64,000 nucleotides of DNA from Dyella solisilvae. Its GTDB lineage: Bacteria > Pseudomonadota > Gammaproteobacteria > Xanthomonadales > Rhodanobacteraceae. The translations under genes and the position numbers were made by a program. Shown piece after piece: positions 43,379-52,180 of the stretch. Every line of letters starts with the position of its first letter. Positions within the stretch are counted from its first letter, which is position 1. The notes under the pieces were generated by a model. The model did not search any database. It saw nothing but the letters and a program-made list of their open reading frames with translations, and was not told where the DNA came from. The stretch is from positions 148,066-212,065 of the forward strand of contig NZ_QQSY01000002.1 in NCBI RefSeq assembly GCF_003351225.1, read 5' to 3'.

Positions 43379-45055
43379 CTAAACGTCAGCACCCGCGTCC
43401 CTGCGATCGTCGTCATAGCGAATCGACTGGTACGTCACGCTCAGGGTGATGCGCGGCGGCTCCTCGCCGTCATGCAGCGCCCTCACCTGTTCGATCAGCG
43501 CCTTGTCCGCAAGCGTCATGCGGTCGAGCATGCGCAGGTGTTGCAGCCAGTTCTCCACCAGCAGCACTTCGCGCCACACCCGTTCGTCGCGGAGGTCGCG
43601 AAACATGCCCCAATAGCGACCGCCATTGCGCAGCCGCAAGCGGCGCAGCGAATCGGCCAGCGCCACGAACTGGCCCACGCGTTCGGCGGGGATGTGGTAT
43701 TCGATCGACATCGCCACATCGCCTTGCTCGTGGTTGAACACCAGCTCTGGCGCGTGGGTCCGGTTCCACATCACCAACTTCATGGCGGCGGCATCAAGCT
43801 GCGGAAACTGCGAGTGATAGGCCAGCATAGTGGTGATCGCCATGACGATCGCCGAACTCAGCATCGCGCCGGACACGCTCATGCTCGCCGCCAGATGGCC
43901 CCACAGGAACGAACCACTCGCCAGGCCTGCAAACAGCGCGGTCTGGTACAGCGCCAGCGCACGGGCCTTCACCCAGCTTGGCACCAGCAATTGCACGTTC
44001 GAGTTGTATTCGGTGAGCGCGGCGATCCAGCAGGCGCCGGCCACACCGAGCGCCGGCATCATCACCTCGAGCGTGCGCCCGTAAGCCACCAGCGCGACCA
44101 TCACTGACAATGTGCCTGCCGCCACGCTGATCAGGCGACTCGAGCCTATCGCCCCGCGCAGTCTCGGCACCAGTACGCTGCCGATGATGGCGCCCACCCC
44201 CAGCGTGCCGAGCATGTATCCATACAGCGCCGCGTCGCCGCCCGGATGTTCGCGCGCCACCAGGGGCAGCAACGCCCAGATCACGCTCGCCGTGAAGCCG
44301 AACATGAAGGAGCGCAACATCGCCAGCCGGGTCACCGTGGAATTCCAGGTGAAGCGCAGGGCCGCCACCATGCCCTCGCGGATACCCTCGGGCGGAAGCC
44401 GGCGTTCGGGCAGCACGTGCCGCCATTGCCACAAGGCGAACAGCAGGCCGACGTAGGAGAACGTATTGAGCAAGAACACCCAACTGGGCGCCAGCACGCT
44501 GAGCATCACACCGCCCAGCGCGGGACCAACCGCCCGCGCGACGTTGTAGTTCACGCCATTCAGCAGCACCGCCGAGCCCACCATCTCGTGCGGCACCTGC
44601 TCGCCGACCGCCGATTGCCACGCTGGCACGGTGATGGCGCTGCCGAGCGAGATCCATAGTACGGCCAGGATCAGCAAGGTCGGATCGAGCCGCCCGATGA
44701 AAGCGAGTGCGGTGAGGAAGACAGCGCCGGTCATCTCCACCACCTGCCCCGCGAGCATGATCTTCCGCTTGTCGTAGTTGTCCGCCAGCACGCCCGTGGC
44801 GATCGACAACAGCACGAGGGGCGCGGCCGACGCCACCTGCACCATCGCCACCTGAACCGGTCCGGCATGGCCAGCAGTAATCACCCACGCCACCGCCACG
44901 GACTGCGCCCAGGTCCCCAGATTGCCCGCCAGGTTGGCGAACCAGATGTTGCGGAACACCGCCACACGCAACGGCGCCAGGATGCCGGATTCGCGCGGCT
45001 GACCGGCGGGCTCCTCAGGCTTGGCATCCACTTGCGGCGTGGTGGACTGAAGCAT
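43379..45055 (-). CDS. MFS exporter of the transmembrane secretion effector type (MFS_3)
   Basis: Encodes 558 residues. The first 420 form a 12-helix major facilitator transporter; features include the loop GVLADNYDKRKIMLAGQ between helices 2 and 3 (the MFS motif A). The last 130 residues are soluble (HIPAERVGQFVALADSLRRL, YWGMFRDLRDERVWREVLLV, WLQHLRMLDRMTLADKAL), the tail seen in the DUF894/EntS-like MFS_3 family. The substrate is unknown; EntS-type relatives export siderophores, but no siderophore gene is nearby. The ATG at 45055 gives the normal N-terminus; the open frame continues upstream without family similarity. Confidence 0.87.
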   Translation of the reverse strand: MLQSTTPQVDAKPEEPAGQPRESGILAPLRVAVFRNIWFANLAGNLGTWAQSVAVAWVITAGHAGPVQVAMVQVASAAPLVLLSIATGVLADNYDKRKIMLAGQVVEMTGAVFLTALAFIGRLDPTLLILAVLWISLGSAITVPAWQSAVGEQVPHEMVGSAVLLNGVNYNVARAVGPALGGVMLSVLAPSWVFLLNTFSYVGLLFALWQWRHVLPERRLPPEGIREGMVAALRFTWNSTVTRLAMLRSFMFGFTASVIWALLPLVAREHPGGDAALYGYMLGTLGVGAIIGSVLVPRLRGAIGSSRLISVAAGTLSVMVALVAYGRTLEVMMPALGVAGACWIAALTEYNSNVQLLVPSWVKARALALYQTALFAGLASGSFLWGHLAASMSVSGAMLSSAIVMAITTMLAYHSQFPQLDAAAMKLVMWNRTHAPELVFNHEQGDVAMSIEYHIPAERVGQFVALADSLRRLRLRNGGRYWGMFRDLRDERVWREVLLVENWLQHLRMLDRMTLADKALIEQVRALHDGEEPPRITLSVTYQSIRYDDDRRDAGADV

Positions 45056-45426
45056 TCCGGCATTACATCCCTGGCGCGCCAGCGTGATGGTCGCCGGCAC
45101 GGGGAAGGTTCCGGGTTTGGGTGTACGTGGGGTGTGAATGGGAGTGTTGGCGTTGGCGCAACTAACCATGCTCCGCCAGTGGTGCGCAGGACAAGGCTGT
45201 TTTGTTCGAATTTCGAGGCAGGTCGGGCGCCGGAGTACCCCAGCGAAAAATGGCTGCAAGAGCGTGCTGTCAGGAAGGGCACTGTGGCTTGAAGGCCTGG
45301 ATTGTTCGCCCCATCCATGGGGCTCACCCCTCCGCGCTGCGCACTCCGTGGCCAGCGCTGCGCGCTGTCCAAATTCGTTCCAGACGAATTTGTCGAACGA
45401 GGTTCGCCTCCCGACCCTCCCAACGA
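45056..45426. other. Intergenic region between the MFS gene and tRNA-Gln, nothing coding
   Basis: No credible gene. Contains a short inverted repeat AAATTCGT-TCCAG-ACGAATTT (near 45374-45394) and GC-rich stretches. The hydrophobic-looking open frames across it run into the tRNA and terminator and are spurious. Confidence 0.6.
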
Positions 45427-45465
45427 AAAACAAAAAGCCCGCCATAAAGGCGGGCTTTTTGTTTT
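45427..45465. terminator. Intrinsic terminator just past tRNA-Gln
   Basis: AAAAAGCCCGCC-ATAAA-GGCGGGCTTTTT with long A- and T-runs on both sides. It directly follows the encoded CCA end of the tRNA read on the minus strand. Confidence 0.92.
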
Positions 45466-45539
45466 TGGCTGGGAGACTAGGATTCGAACCTAGATAAACG
45501 GAGTCAGAGTCCGTTGTCCTACCGTTAGACGATCTCCCA
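45466..45539 (-). tRNA. tRNA-Gln (anticodon CUG)
   Basis: The minus strand folds as a cloverleaf of 74 nt including an encoded CCA: acceptor TGGGAGA/TCTCCCA, D-arm with TAACGGTAGG, anticodon stem ACGGA/TCCGT with loop CTCTGAC (anticodon CTG), and T-arm CTAGGTTCGAATCCTAG. Reads glutamine CAG codons. Confidence 0.97.
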
Positions 45540-45593
45540 AAACCCTGCTGAGCGGTGCGCTCTGACTTGATGCACCGGCCAGTCGAAGCGCGA

Positions 45594-45986
45594 TTAGCGC
45601 TTCGAGAACTGGGTAGCGCGGCGGGCCTTGTGCAGACCGACCTTCTTGCGCTCGACCTCGCGGGCGTCGCGGGTCACGAAGCCAGCCTTGCGGAGCTGGG
45701 ACTTCAGGCTTTCGTCGTACTCGATCAGGGCGCGGGCGATACCGAGACGGATCGCGCCAGCCTGGCCGGTGATGCCACCGCCGGCGACGGTGACGTTGAC
45801 GTCGAACTTGTCCGTGGCCTCGATCAGCTCAAGCGGCTGACGCACGATCATGCGCGAGGTTTCACGACCGAAGAACTGGTCGAGGGTCTTGCCGTTGACC
45901 GTGATCGCGCCGGTGCCCTTGCGCAGGAACACGCGAGCGGCGGAGGTCTTGCGGCGGCCGGTGCCGTAATTCTGCTGGATCGCCAT
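45594..45986 (-). CDS. rpsI: 30S ribosomal protein S9
   Basis: Encodes 130 residues of uS9, whose basic tail reaches the P-site tRNA. The start [19 protein letters not shown] and the end RRATQFSKR are typical. Two ATGs are adjacent; the second (45986) is chosen because AAGGA lies at better spacing and matches the usual N-terminus. It follows rplM by 9 bp, the universal rplM-rpsI pair. Confidence 0.98.
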   Translation of the reverse strand: MAIQQNYGTGRRKTSAARVFLRKGTGAITVNGKTLDQFFGRETSRMIVRQPLELIEATDKFDVNVTVAGGGITGQAGAIRLGIARALIEYDESLKSQLRKAGFVTRDAREVERKKVGLHKARRATQFSKR

Positions 45987-45995
45987 CATGATTCC

Positions 45996-46424
45996 TTAGA
46001 TTTCCAGCGCCTGCGGCTGCTGAGCGGTATGCGGATGTTCGGCGCCGCCGTACACCTTGAGCTTGCGGTACATCGCGCGGCCGAGCGGATTCTTCGGCAG
46101 CATGCCCTTGACGGCGATTTCGATGACGCGCTCCGGGTGGGTCGCCAGCATGTCCTTCAGACTGGTGGTCTTCAGGTTGCCGACGTAGCCGGTGAAGCGG
46201 TGGTACATCTTGTCGTCCAGCTTGGCGCCGGTGACGGCCACCTTCTCGGCGTTGACCACAACGATGTAATCGCCGGTGTCGACGTGCGGGGTGAATTCCG
46301 GCTTGTGCTTGCCACGCAGACGGCGGGCGATCTCGGTCGACAGACGACCGAGCGTCTTATCCGTCGCATCAATCACGAACCAATCGCGCTTGACGCTTTC
46401 CGGCTTGGCGCTGAACGTTTTCAT
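45996..46424 (-). CDS. rplM: 50S ribosomal protein L13
   Basis: Encodes 142 residues of uL13, an early-assembling protein of the large subunit. The start [20 protein letters not shown] and the block [19 protein letters not shown] are diagnostic. ATG 46424 is preferred over an upstream in-frame ATG for this reason. First gene of rplM-rpsI; divergent from the GlcF-like gene. Confidence 0.98.
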   Translation of the reverse strand: MKTFSAKPESVKRDWFVIDATDKTLGRLSTEIARRLRGKHKPEFTPHVDTGDYIVVVNAEKVAVTGAKLDDKMYHRFTGYVGNLKTTSLKDMLATHPERVIEIAVKGMLPKNPLGRAMYRKLKVYGGAEHPHTAQQPQALEI

Positions 46425-46555
46425 TTCAGAATACCTAGTCTGCCGCCTCAAGGGCGGTACACGTAATCGGTGGAACAAAGGCGCGAGATGATAACGGAGT
46501 TTTCATCAATCGCGCAAGCCCACCGACCGGTGGGGTGCGAGCTGGCAATGATAGC

Positions 46556-47773
46556 ATGATGTCCATGGCGCTTGAAAAGCCCCCCCTCACTCGAAAACAG
46601 ACGATCGCCGCCCTCGCCGACCAGTGCGTTCAGTGCGGGCTGTGCCTTCCTACGTGCCCGACCTATGGTCTGGACGGCAACGAAGTGGAGTCGCCGCGCG
46701 GACGCATCGCTATCGCGGCGGCGCTGGCCCGGGGCGATGCCGAGCCCACGGCCGCTCTGCGCACGCATCTGGACCACTGTCTGGGCTGCCTCAATTGCCA
46801 GCGCGTGTGCCCGGCCAACGTGAAGTACGACGAGCTGCTGGTGGAGACACGCGCGCTGATCGGCCCGATGCCCAATCGGCCGCGCGAGCTGCTGGCCTTG
46901 CTCAGGCAGCCCACATTGTTGCGGCTCGCTTCGCGTGTCGCCAGCGCCACCGGGCTTGCCCGCTGGAAGGCGCGGCTGAGCGCCCGCCTGCCAGCCAACT
47001 CGGCCTGGCGCGCCGCGCTCGATACGCTACCGGAGCGATCCGCGCCGGACGTATCCATGCATGAAGACAAATCGCCTGCGGGCCAGCCCGTGGTGGCGCT
47101 CTTCCCTGGCTGCGTGGCCAGCGTGGAGGACGCCGCGGCGGAAGCGGACGCCATGACTCTCCTGCGTGCCGCCGGCTACCACGTCACGCGGTTGCCGGCC
47201 TTCTGCTGTGGCGCGATGGATCTGCACGCTGGCGAGATGGCCACGGCCGACCGCCTGGCCGAGCGAGTGCGCGAGACCTGGCAGGCCTCGGGCGCGCAAC
47301 AGCTGGCCTCGATCACCCCGGGCTGCCTCGGCACGCTGCGTCGCGCCCTGCCTGGTGTTCCCGTGGTCGATCCGGTGACCCTGCTTGCGGCGCGCGCCGA
47401 GCAACTGCGCTTTCGCCCGCTCGCACGCCGCGTCGCACTGCACTTGCCGTGCACCCAGGTCAACGTCGCGCGCAGCGACGCGGCGCTGCAGGCGCTGCTG
47501 CGGAGGATTCCGGAACTGGATCTTCAGGTGGCGCCGCGCGCCCCTTACTGCTGCGGCGCAGCCGGCTCGCACATGCTGGAATTTCCCGAACGTGCGGCGC
47601 GGCTGCGCGACGCCACGCTGGGACAGATCGCCACCTTGGCGCCACAACAATTGTTGTCGTCCAATATCGGTTGCCGCCTGCATCTGGCTGCCGGCATGGA
47701 TGGTGATGGCCGACGCTGGCCGCACATGCACCCGCTGACCCTGCTGGCGCAGCAACTGGAGGATTCGCCATGA
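46556..47773 (+). CDS. GlcF-like iron-sulfur oxidoreductase subunit
   Basis: Encodes 405 residues with two ferredoxin motifs, [12 protein letters not shown] and [12 protein letters not shown], for two [4Fe-4S] clusters. Two CCG domains follow ([11 protein letters not shown] and [11 protein letters not shown]). This is the layout of glycolate oxidase subunit GlcF and related lactate-oxidase subunits. No GlcD or GlcE flavoprotein gene lies next to it, so partner and substrate are open. The start is uncertain: ATGs at 46556, 46559 and 46565 are possible and none has a clear ribosome binding site. Its stop overlaps the coq7 start (ATGA), coupling it to ubiquinone biosynthesis. Confidence 0.87.
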   Translation: MMSMALEKPPLTRKQTIAALADQCVQCGLCLPTCPTYGLDGNEVESPRGRIAIAAALARGDAEPTAALRTHLDHCLGCLNCQRVCPANVKYDELLVETRALIGPMPNRPRELLALLRQPTLLRLASRVASATGLARWKARLSARLPANSAWRAALDTLPERSAPDVSMHEDKSPAGQPVVALFPGCVASVEDAAAEADAMTLLRAAGYHVTRLPAFCCGAMDLHAGEMATADRLAERVRETWQASGAQQLASITPGCLGTLRRALPGVPVVDPVTLLAARAEQLRFRPLARRVALHLPCTQVNVARSDAALQALLRRIPELDLQVAPRAPYCCGAAGSHMLEFPERAARLRDATLGQIATLAPQQLLSSNIGCRLHLAAGMDGDGRRWPHMHPLTLLAQQLEDSP

Positions 47774-48411
47774 ACGTTCGCACGCTTTCCCCACTCGACC
47801 GCCTGCTGGCCGGCATCGAACGCGCCATGGAAACCGTGGCCGGCGCGCCGGAAGCCGCGCGCCCCTCGCCCGCGGAGGCATTTGACGAGGCGGACATGGA
47901 CGATGCCGAGCGTCGCCATGCGGCCGGCCTCATGCGCATCAACCACACCGGCGAAGTCTGCGCGCAGGCCCTGTACGACGGCCAGGCCGCGCTGGCCCGC
48001 AACGAAGAAAACCGCCAGCACCTGCAGCACGCCGCATCCGAGGAAACCGACCACCTTGCATGGTGCAGCGAGCGCCTGAAAGAACTCGACAGCCGCCCCA
48101 GCCTGCTCAACCCGCTGTGGTACGCCGGCAGCTACGCCATCGGCGCACTCGCCGCGCTGGCCGGCGACCCGGTGAGCCTGGGTTTCGTGGTGGAAACCGA
48201 GCGCCAGGTTGAGGCGCATCTTGAGGAGCACCTCGACAAGCTGCCACCACAGGACGAACGTTCGCGCGCGGTGCTGGAGCAGATGCAGGCTGACGAAATC
48301 CGCCACGCGCATGATGCGCGGGAGCGCGGCGGGATCGAGCTGCCGTTCCCGATTCCGGGATTGATGCACTTCTCTTCGATGGTGATGAAGACGGTGGCGT
48401 ACCGGATCTAA
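47770..48411 (+). CDS. coq7: Ubiquinone biosynthesis hydroxylase Coq7
   Basis: Encodes 213 residues of the diiron 2-polyprenyl-3-methyl-6-methoxy-1,4-benzoquinol hydroxylase, the late hydroxylation step of ubiquinone synthesis. Iron ligands appear in the two ferritin-like halves: [22 protein letters not shown], and later [16 protein letters not shown] and DEIRHAHDA. It overlaps the GlcF-like gene by four bases. Confidence 0.95.
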   Translation: MNVRTLSPLDRLLAGIERAMETVAGAPEAARPSPAEAFDEADMDDAERRHAAGLMRINHTGEVCAQALYDGQAALARNEENRQHLQHAASEETDHLAWCSERLKELDSRPSLLNPLWYAGSYAIGALAALAGDPVSLGFVVETERQVEAHLEEHLDKLPPQDERSRAVLEQMQADEIRHAHDARERGGIELPFPIPGLMHFSSMVMKTVAYRI

Positions 48412-48529
48412 TCGGCGCGACAGGCGTAGAGGCGATCCTCAAACGCCACTAGGGCAACGTTTTCGCGCTCAGGGCAGGCTCCTTACTGAGATAGGTCTTG
48501 CTCTCGCGAGCACCCGCCCCTCACCCCAG

Positions 48530-48552
48530 CCCTCTCCCCGAAGGGGAGAGGG
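48530..48552. repeat. Short palindromic repeat (CCCTCTCCCC hairpin)
   Basis: CCCTCTCCCC pairs with GGGGAGAGGG around a three-base loop. The sequence is a very common interspersed palindrome in high-GC proteobacteria. Confidence 0.8.
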
Positions 48553-48619
48553 GGGCAAAGAGCAGTGCAGCGTGGCGTGGCAGGAACGTCGCTTTAAGTC
48601 CTCAGTACGACGCCGCCCC

Positions 48620-48830
48620 GCGGTGTAGCCGCTGGCCGAGAGGTAGCACGCAAATGAATTCGGCTTGCCGCCGTCATCAAGGCTTGTATGCCAGGCAGCG
48701 CTGCGCCCCCTCTCCGCGACGGCGCGTTGCGGGGTAGCCGCTGTCCCTGAGGTAGCACGTCACCGATCCGGCTGGCCGCAGTCCACAGGGCTGGTATCTG
48801 GCATATCGCTACGAGCCCTTAAGGCCATTT
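48620..48830. repeat. Diverged tandem repeat of about 109 bp, two units
   Basis: Unit 1 begins at 48620 and unit 2 at 48729. Matching blocks in the same order are GGTAGCCGCTG-type (GCGGTGTAGCCGCTGG and GCGGGGTAGCCGCTGT), GAGGTAGCACG, TCGGCTTGCCGC/CCGGCTGGCCGC and GGCTTGTATGCC/GGCTGGTATCTG. Clearly related but far from identical. Confidence 0.7.
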
Positions 48831-48935
48831 TCTTTGGGCATTGCCACCATCTCGGTGGTTACTTTTCTTTTGGGCCAGCAAAAGAAAAGTGACTCGAGCG
48901 TCGGCAGACGATCGAAACGCTCGCCGCGTAGGCGG
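48821..48935 (+). repeat. Interspersed composite repeat, copy C
   Basis: GGGCATTGCCACCATCTCGG, GTTACTTTTCTTTTGGGCC and the inverse CAAAAGAAAAGTGAC appear in the same order as in copies A and B, followed by a GC-rich part ending in CGCCGCGTAGGCGG. The loop-side hairpin is again kept by matching changes. Confidence 0.85.
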
Positions 48936-48979
48936 CACGCTGGCGGCCGCGCCGACCACAAACCCAAAAGCCAAGTCAC

Positions 48980-49007
48980 TGGATCCCAGCCTTCGCTGGG
49001 ATGACGG
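48980..49007 (+). repeat. Short palindromic repeat following copy C
   Basis: TGGATCCCAG-CCTT-CGCTGGGATGACG: hairpin equivalent to that at 5206-5232, again joined to the composite repeat through a CAAGTCACTGG link. Confidence 0.8.
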
Positions 49008-49085
49008 GTAGGAAGAACTGAGGCGATATCGGTCACGAACAGAGCGCGCCTCTATCCAAGCCAGCAAGGAGGCGTGCCACTCCGC

Positions 49086-49117
49086 TTCACGGCATAAAAA
49101 AACCCGCCTTCCGGCGG
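49086..49117 (-). terminator. Intrinsic terminator of speD
   Basis: On the minus strand AAAAACCCGCC-GGAA-GGCGGGTTTTTTT with a T-run, shortly after the speD stop codon. Confidence 0.9.
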
Positions 49118-49129
49118 GTTTTTCGTGAA

Positions 49130-49915
49130 TCACATCAGGTTGCGCCCATGGAACAACTCCTCGATCTCGCGGCGCAGCAGCGACTCGATGCGCTGGCGCT
49201 CCTTGAACGAGAGGTCGTCGGCATGCGCCTCGAACAGATACGTATCAAGGTCGAAATCCTTGATGTGCATCTTCGTGTGGAACATGTTCTCCTGATAGAC
49301 GTTCACGTCGAACATCTCGTACTTCTGGCGGATGTGCTTGGCCAGGTAGTCCTGCACGGAGTTGATCTTGTGGTCGATGAAGTGCTTCTTGCCCTTCACG
49401 TCGCGGGTGAAGCCGCGCACGCGGTAGTCGGCGATGACGATGTCCGACTCGAAGCTGTCGATCAGGTAGTTCAGGGCCTTCAGCGGCGAGATGACGCCGC
49501 AGGTGGCCACGTCGATGTCGGCGCGGAATGTTGCGATTCCGTTGTGCGGATGCGTTTCCGGATAGGTGTGGACGGTGATGTGGCTCTTGTCCAGGTGCGC
49601 GACCACCGCGTCCGAGATCGTGTCGCGGCCGAGTTTCTCCACCACCGGCTCCTCGGAAATGAGGATCGTGACGGAAGCGCCTTGCGGATCGTAATCCTGA
49701 CGTGCGATGTTCAGGATGTTCGCGCCGATGATCTCGGCCACATCGGTCAGGATCTGGGTCAGGCGGTCGGCGTCGTACTGCTCATCGATGTACTCGATGT
49801 AGCGCTGGCGCTGCTCTTCCGACACCGCGTAGCAGATGTCGTAGATGTTGAAGCTCAGTGCCTTCGTCAAATTGTTGAAGCCCTGCAGACGCAGGCGCGG
49901 AAGCGGTTTCACCAC
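49130..49915 (-). CDS. speD: S-adenosylmethionine decarboxylase proenzyme
   Basis: Encodes 261 residues. SpeD decarboxylates AdoMet to provide the aminopropyl donor for spermidine. It is self-cleaved at Lys110-Ser111 ([14 protein letters not shown]), which makes the catalytic pyruvoyl group. Other family parts: [19 protein letters not shown] and [19 protein letters not shown]. The start is the first of two GTGs at 49915: GGAG lies seven bases upstream and the N-terminus [10 protein letters not shown] matches relatives in Xanthomonas. No speE lies next to it in the window. It is divergent from clp. Confidence 0.95.
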   Translation of the reverse strand: MVKPLPRLRLQGFNNLTKALSFNIYDICYAVSEEQRQRYIEYIDEQYDADRLTQILTDVAEIIGANILNIARQDYDPQGASVTILISEEPVVEKLGRDTISDAVVAHLDKSHITVHTYPETHPHNGIATFRADIDVATCGVISPLKALNYLIDSFESDIVIADYRVRGFTRDVKGKKHFIDHKINSVQDYLAKHIRQKYEMFDVNVYQENMFHTKMHIKDFDLDTYLFEAHADDLSFKERQRIESLLRREIEELFHGRNLM

Positions 49916-49965
49916 GGCGGCTCTCCAGGCCAGAATCGGCCAACAGCAAGAGGGCGGGTTAGCTA

Positions 49966-50022
49966 CAAGGGTCCCCGCTAGATAATTGAACGTGAAAGCA
50001 GGAAGCTTCCACGACCCTTGTG
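49966..50022 (-). promoter_or_regulatory. Inverted repeat in the upstream region of speD
   Basis: ACAAGGGTC (minus strand, 50022-50014) and GACCCTTGT (49974-49966) are a perfect 9-bp inverted repeat enclosing about 39 bases, with a GGAAGCTTCC palindrome inside. It could fold in a leader or act as operator; function unknown. Confidence 0.35.
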
Positions 50023-50192
50023 ACCGGAGCGCGACAGAGGGGTCGCGTCCGAAAGACCGTGAAGTATGCGGCAAAAAAATGGAAAACTGAACCTTCGGCC
50101 GGTCAAGTTAGTTTGCCATAATGCCCGGAGGGGGAAGGATTGGACCATCAGGGGACGCTCGCGCCCCCCGATTTGAATCGACGGGACTCAAC

Positions 50193-50888
50193 GTGGCGCA
50201 ACTCAAATATCAGCTACAGCAAGCTTTTGAACGTTCCCAGGCGCCGGCCAACTTTGCTCCGGATCCGGCCTCGATGGAGCGCTTCCTGGCGCTTTGCCAC
50301 CGGCGCCGCTACCCGGGCAAGACGGCCATCATCCGGCCCGGCGACCCGGCCAACACCCTTTATTACATCGTCGACGGCTCGCTGGCCGTCTGCACGGAAG
50401 ATGAACAGGGGCGTGAGCTGATCCTGGCCTACCTGAGCCGCGGCCAGTTCATCGGCGAGATGGGCCTGTTCGTGGAACAGGCGCAGCGCGAGTCGATGGT
50501 GCGCACGCGAACCGCCTGCGAAATGGCCGAAATCAGCTACGAGCGACTGTTCCAGCTGATGGAAGGCCCGCTGCGCGAGGAATGCCCCAAGATCCTGTTC
50601 GCCATCGGCTCCCAACTGACGCACCGCCTGCTGCGGACCTCGCGCCAGGTGAGCCGCATGGCCTTCATGGACGTGACCAACCGCATCTCCAAGACGCTGC
50701 TGGACCTGTGCCAGGAGCCGGATGCGATGACCCACCCGGACGGCACCCAGATCCGCATCTCGCGCCAGGAAGTCAGCCGCATCGTGGGTTGCTCCCGCGA
50801 AATGGTGGGCCGCGTGCTCAAGCAGCTCGAAGAGCAGCGCATGATCGACGTGGCCGGCAAGACCATCGTGGTGCGCGGGACGCGCTGA
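50193..50888 (+). CDS. clp: CRP-like transcription regulator Clp
   Basis: Encodes 231 residues of the CRP/FNR family. The N-terminal cyclic-nucleotide-like domain (HRRRYPGKTAIIRPGDPANTLYYIVDG..., QFIGEMGLF) is joined by a long helix to a winged helix-turn-helix (ISRQEVSRIVGCSREMVGRVLKQL). It closely resembles Xanthomonas Clp, the global virulence and exoenzyme regulator whose DNA binding is blocked by c-di-GMP. Ligand response here is inferred. GTG 50193 is chosen for length and because a CATAAT -10-like element at 50117-50122 would place the transcript start after the ATG at 50121. Neighbouring speD-clp is conserved in Xanthomonadales. Confidence 0.9.
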   Translation: MAQLKYQLQQAFERSQAPANFAPDPASMERFLALCHRRRYPGKTAIIRPGDPANTLYYIVDGSLAVCTEDEQGRELILAYLSRGQFIGEMGLFVEQAQRESMVRTRTACEMAEISYERLFQLMEGPLREECPKILFAIGSQLTHRLLRTSRQVSRMAFMDVTNRISKTLLDLCQEPDAMTHPDGTQIRISRQEVSRIVGCSREMVGRVLKQLEEQRMIDVAGKTIVVRGTR

Positions 50889-51025
50889 GCGCCCCGCCGC
50901 TAGGCCGGGGCTGTGACCTCGTCGCAGCCCCTCTGGGATCCGACGGCTTCAGGTAGTTCCGCCGTCACTCGTCCCCCGGCCTCGGCCGGGGCGACGCCCC
51001 GCGGTGGCGATCGGGACGCGACCGA

Positions 51026-52015
51026 TCAACCCTTGGCCGCGCCCGCCCGGGCGGTGGCGCCCTGCTTCGGCTCATAGACCATGTACACATCCGCCCGCTC
51101 GTAGTGCGAGCCCGGGCGCGCCGCCGGCTGCATCACGAAGCCGACCTGCTCGTACATGCGCAGCGCGGTCTTGAGCCGGCTGTTGGATTCGAGGAACAGC
51201 TCCTTGCCGTCGCGCCGATGGAATTCGGCGATCGCGGCGGCCAGCAGGCTGCGGCCCGCCCCCATGCCGCGGAACGTCTCGTCCACGCCCATCTTGGAGA
51301 GCTCATACACGCCCGGCGATTCCTGCAGCAGCGCGCAGGTGCCGATCACCTCGCCGGCCAGGCGCGCGAAGAAGATCACGCCACCCGGCGCCAGCACGTG
51401 GCGCTCAGGGTCGCCGAGCAGCTCGCGGTCGATGTCCTCGATGCGGAAGTGACGCTCCAGCCACTGCGCATTGAGCCGGTAGAAGTGCTCCTTGAGAGCA
51501 GGATCGTAGGGCACGATCTCGAGCTTGGCGGCGACCAGCTCGGCGTGCTCGGCCAGCATTGCCTCCACCACCGGTCGCTCGCGCAATGACTGTTCGGTGG
51601 CCGCCAGCGCCGTCAACAACGTGGTCAGGCCCTCTTCGCCCAGCGACCGAACAATGCCGCGACGCACCGCCACCCAGATCGGCCCCAGCGCAGCCAGCGC
51701 AGCCTGGCCCTGCTCGGTCAGCAACAGCAGGCTGCGGCGTCCGTCCTGCACGTCCTTCTTGCGCTGGACCAGCCCGGCCTCGACCAGCTTGTCCGCGAGC
51801 TGGCTGACCGCCGAGTGGGTCTGGCCGATGGCCGTGGCCACGTCGCTGACCGTGGTTTCACCGTGCTCCCATAGGAAACGCAGCACCGGGAACCAGCGCG
51901 ATTCCACGCCAGCGCCACACGCGCGGTAAACCTCGTCGACCGCCCCGTAGAAGTGGTCGCTGAGCGACTTCAGTCGACTGCCAAGCGCCAATTGGGCGAG
52001 CGAAGGAAGGTACAT
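51026..52015 (-). CDS. MarR-type regulator fused to a GNAT acetyltransferase
   Basis: Encodes 329 residues. The N-terminal 150 residues form a MarR winged helix (RFLWEHGETTVSDVATAIG, THSAVSQLADKLVEAGLVQR, DGRRSLLLLTEQG wing). The C-terminal 150 form a GNAT domain with acetyl-CoA loop FRGMGAGRSLLAAAIAEF and LFLESNSRLKTALRMYEQVGF. Such fusions are known in several proteobacteria and may link acetylation to gene control; the target is unknown. ATG 52015 starts at the conserved MYLPSLAQLALGSRLK. It converges with clp. Confidence 0.9.
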   Translation of the reverse strand: MYLPSLAQLALGSRLKSLSDHFYGAVDEVYRACGAGVESRWFPVLRFLWEHGETTVSDVATAIGQTHSAVSQLADKLVEAGLVQRKKDVQDGRRSLLLLTEQGQAALAALGPIWVAVRRGIVRSLGEEGLTTLLTALAATEQSLRERPVVEAMLAEHAELVAAKLEIVPYDPALKEHFYRLNAQWLERHFRIEDIDRELLGDPERHVLAPGGVIFFARLAGEVIGTCALLQESPGVYELSKMGVDETFRGMGAGRSLLAAAIAEFHRRDGKELFLESNSRLKTALRMYEQVGFVMQPAARPGSHYERADVYMVYEPKQGATARAGAAKG

Positions 52016-52180
52016 GATTGGCCCCTGGGCACAGGTATTGGCTAACGTAAATCCGCCGTCGTCGCGCAGCAAGCGAAAGGCGATCCGCCACTCATGCCTG
52101 TGCGCGACAAGCCCACGGCGTGTCGGCGCCGCACGCCGACCTCACGCGCAACGCGCCCCAGCATCAGCGGCGGAACCGGG

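Larger units (their letters stand above)
48412..49085. other. Repeat-rich gap downstream of coq7
   Basis: About 0.7 kb between coq7 and the speD terminator with no credible gene. It contains a CCCTCTCCCC hairpin (48530-48552), a two-unit tandem repeat of about 109 bp (48620-48830), composite repeat copy C (48821-48935) and its hairpin partner (48980-49007). Confidence 0.8.

Noticed and set aside
45395-45421. TTGGGAGGGTCGGGAGG on the minus strand, like the 5' end of tRNA-Gln
   Set aside because: Only the first few bases match; no D-arm, anticodon or T-arm follows. Too weak to call a tRNA remnant or attachment site.
45138-45539. Open frames running through the terminator and tRNA-Gln
   Set aside because: They translate the terminator and tRNA on the wrong strand (end in GRLGFEPR-like residues), a well-known artefact near tRNA genes.
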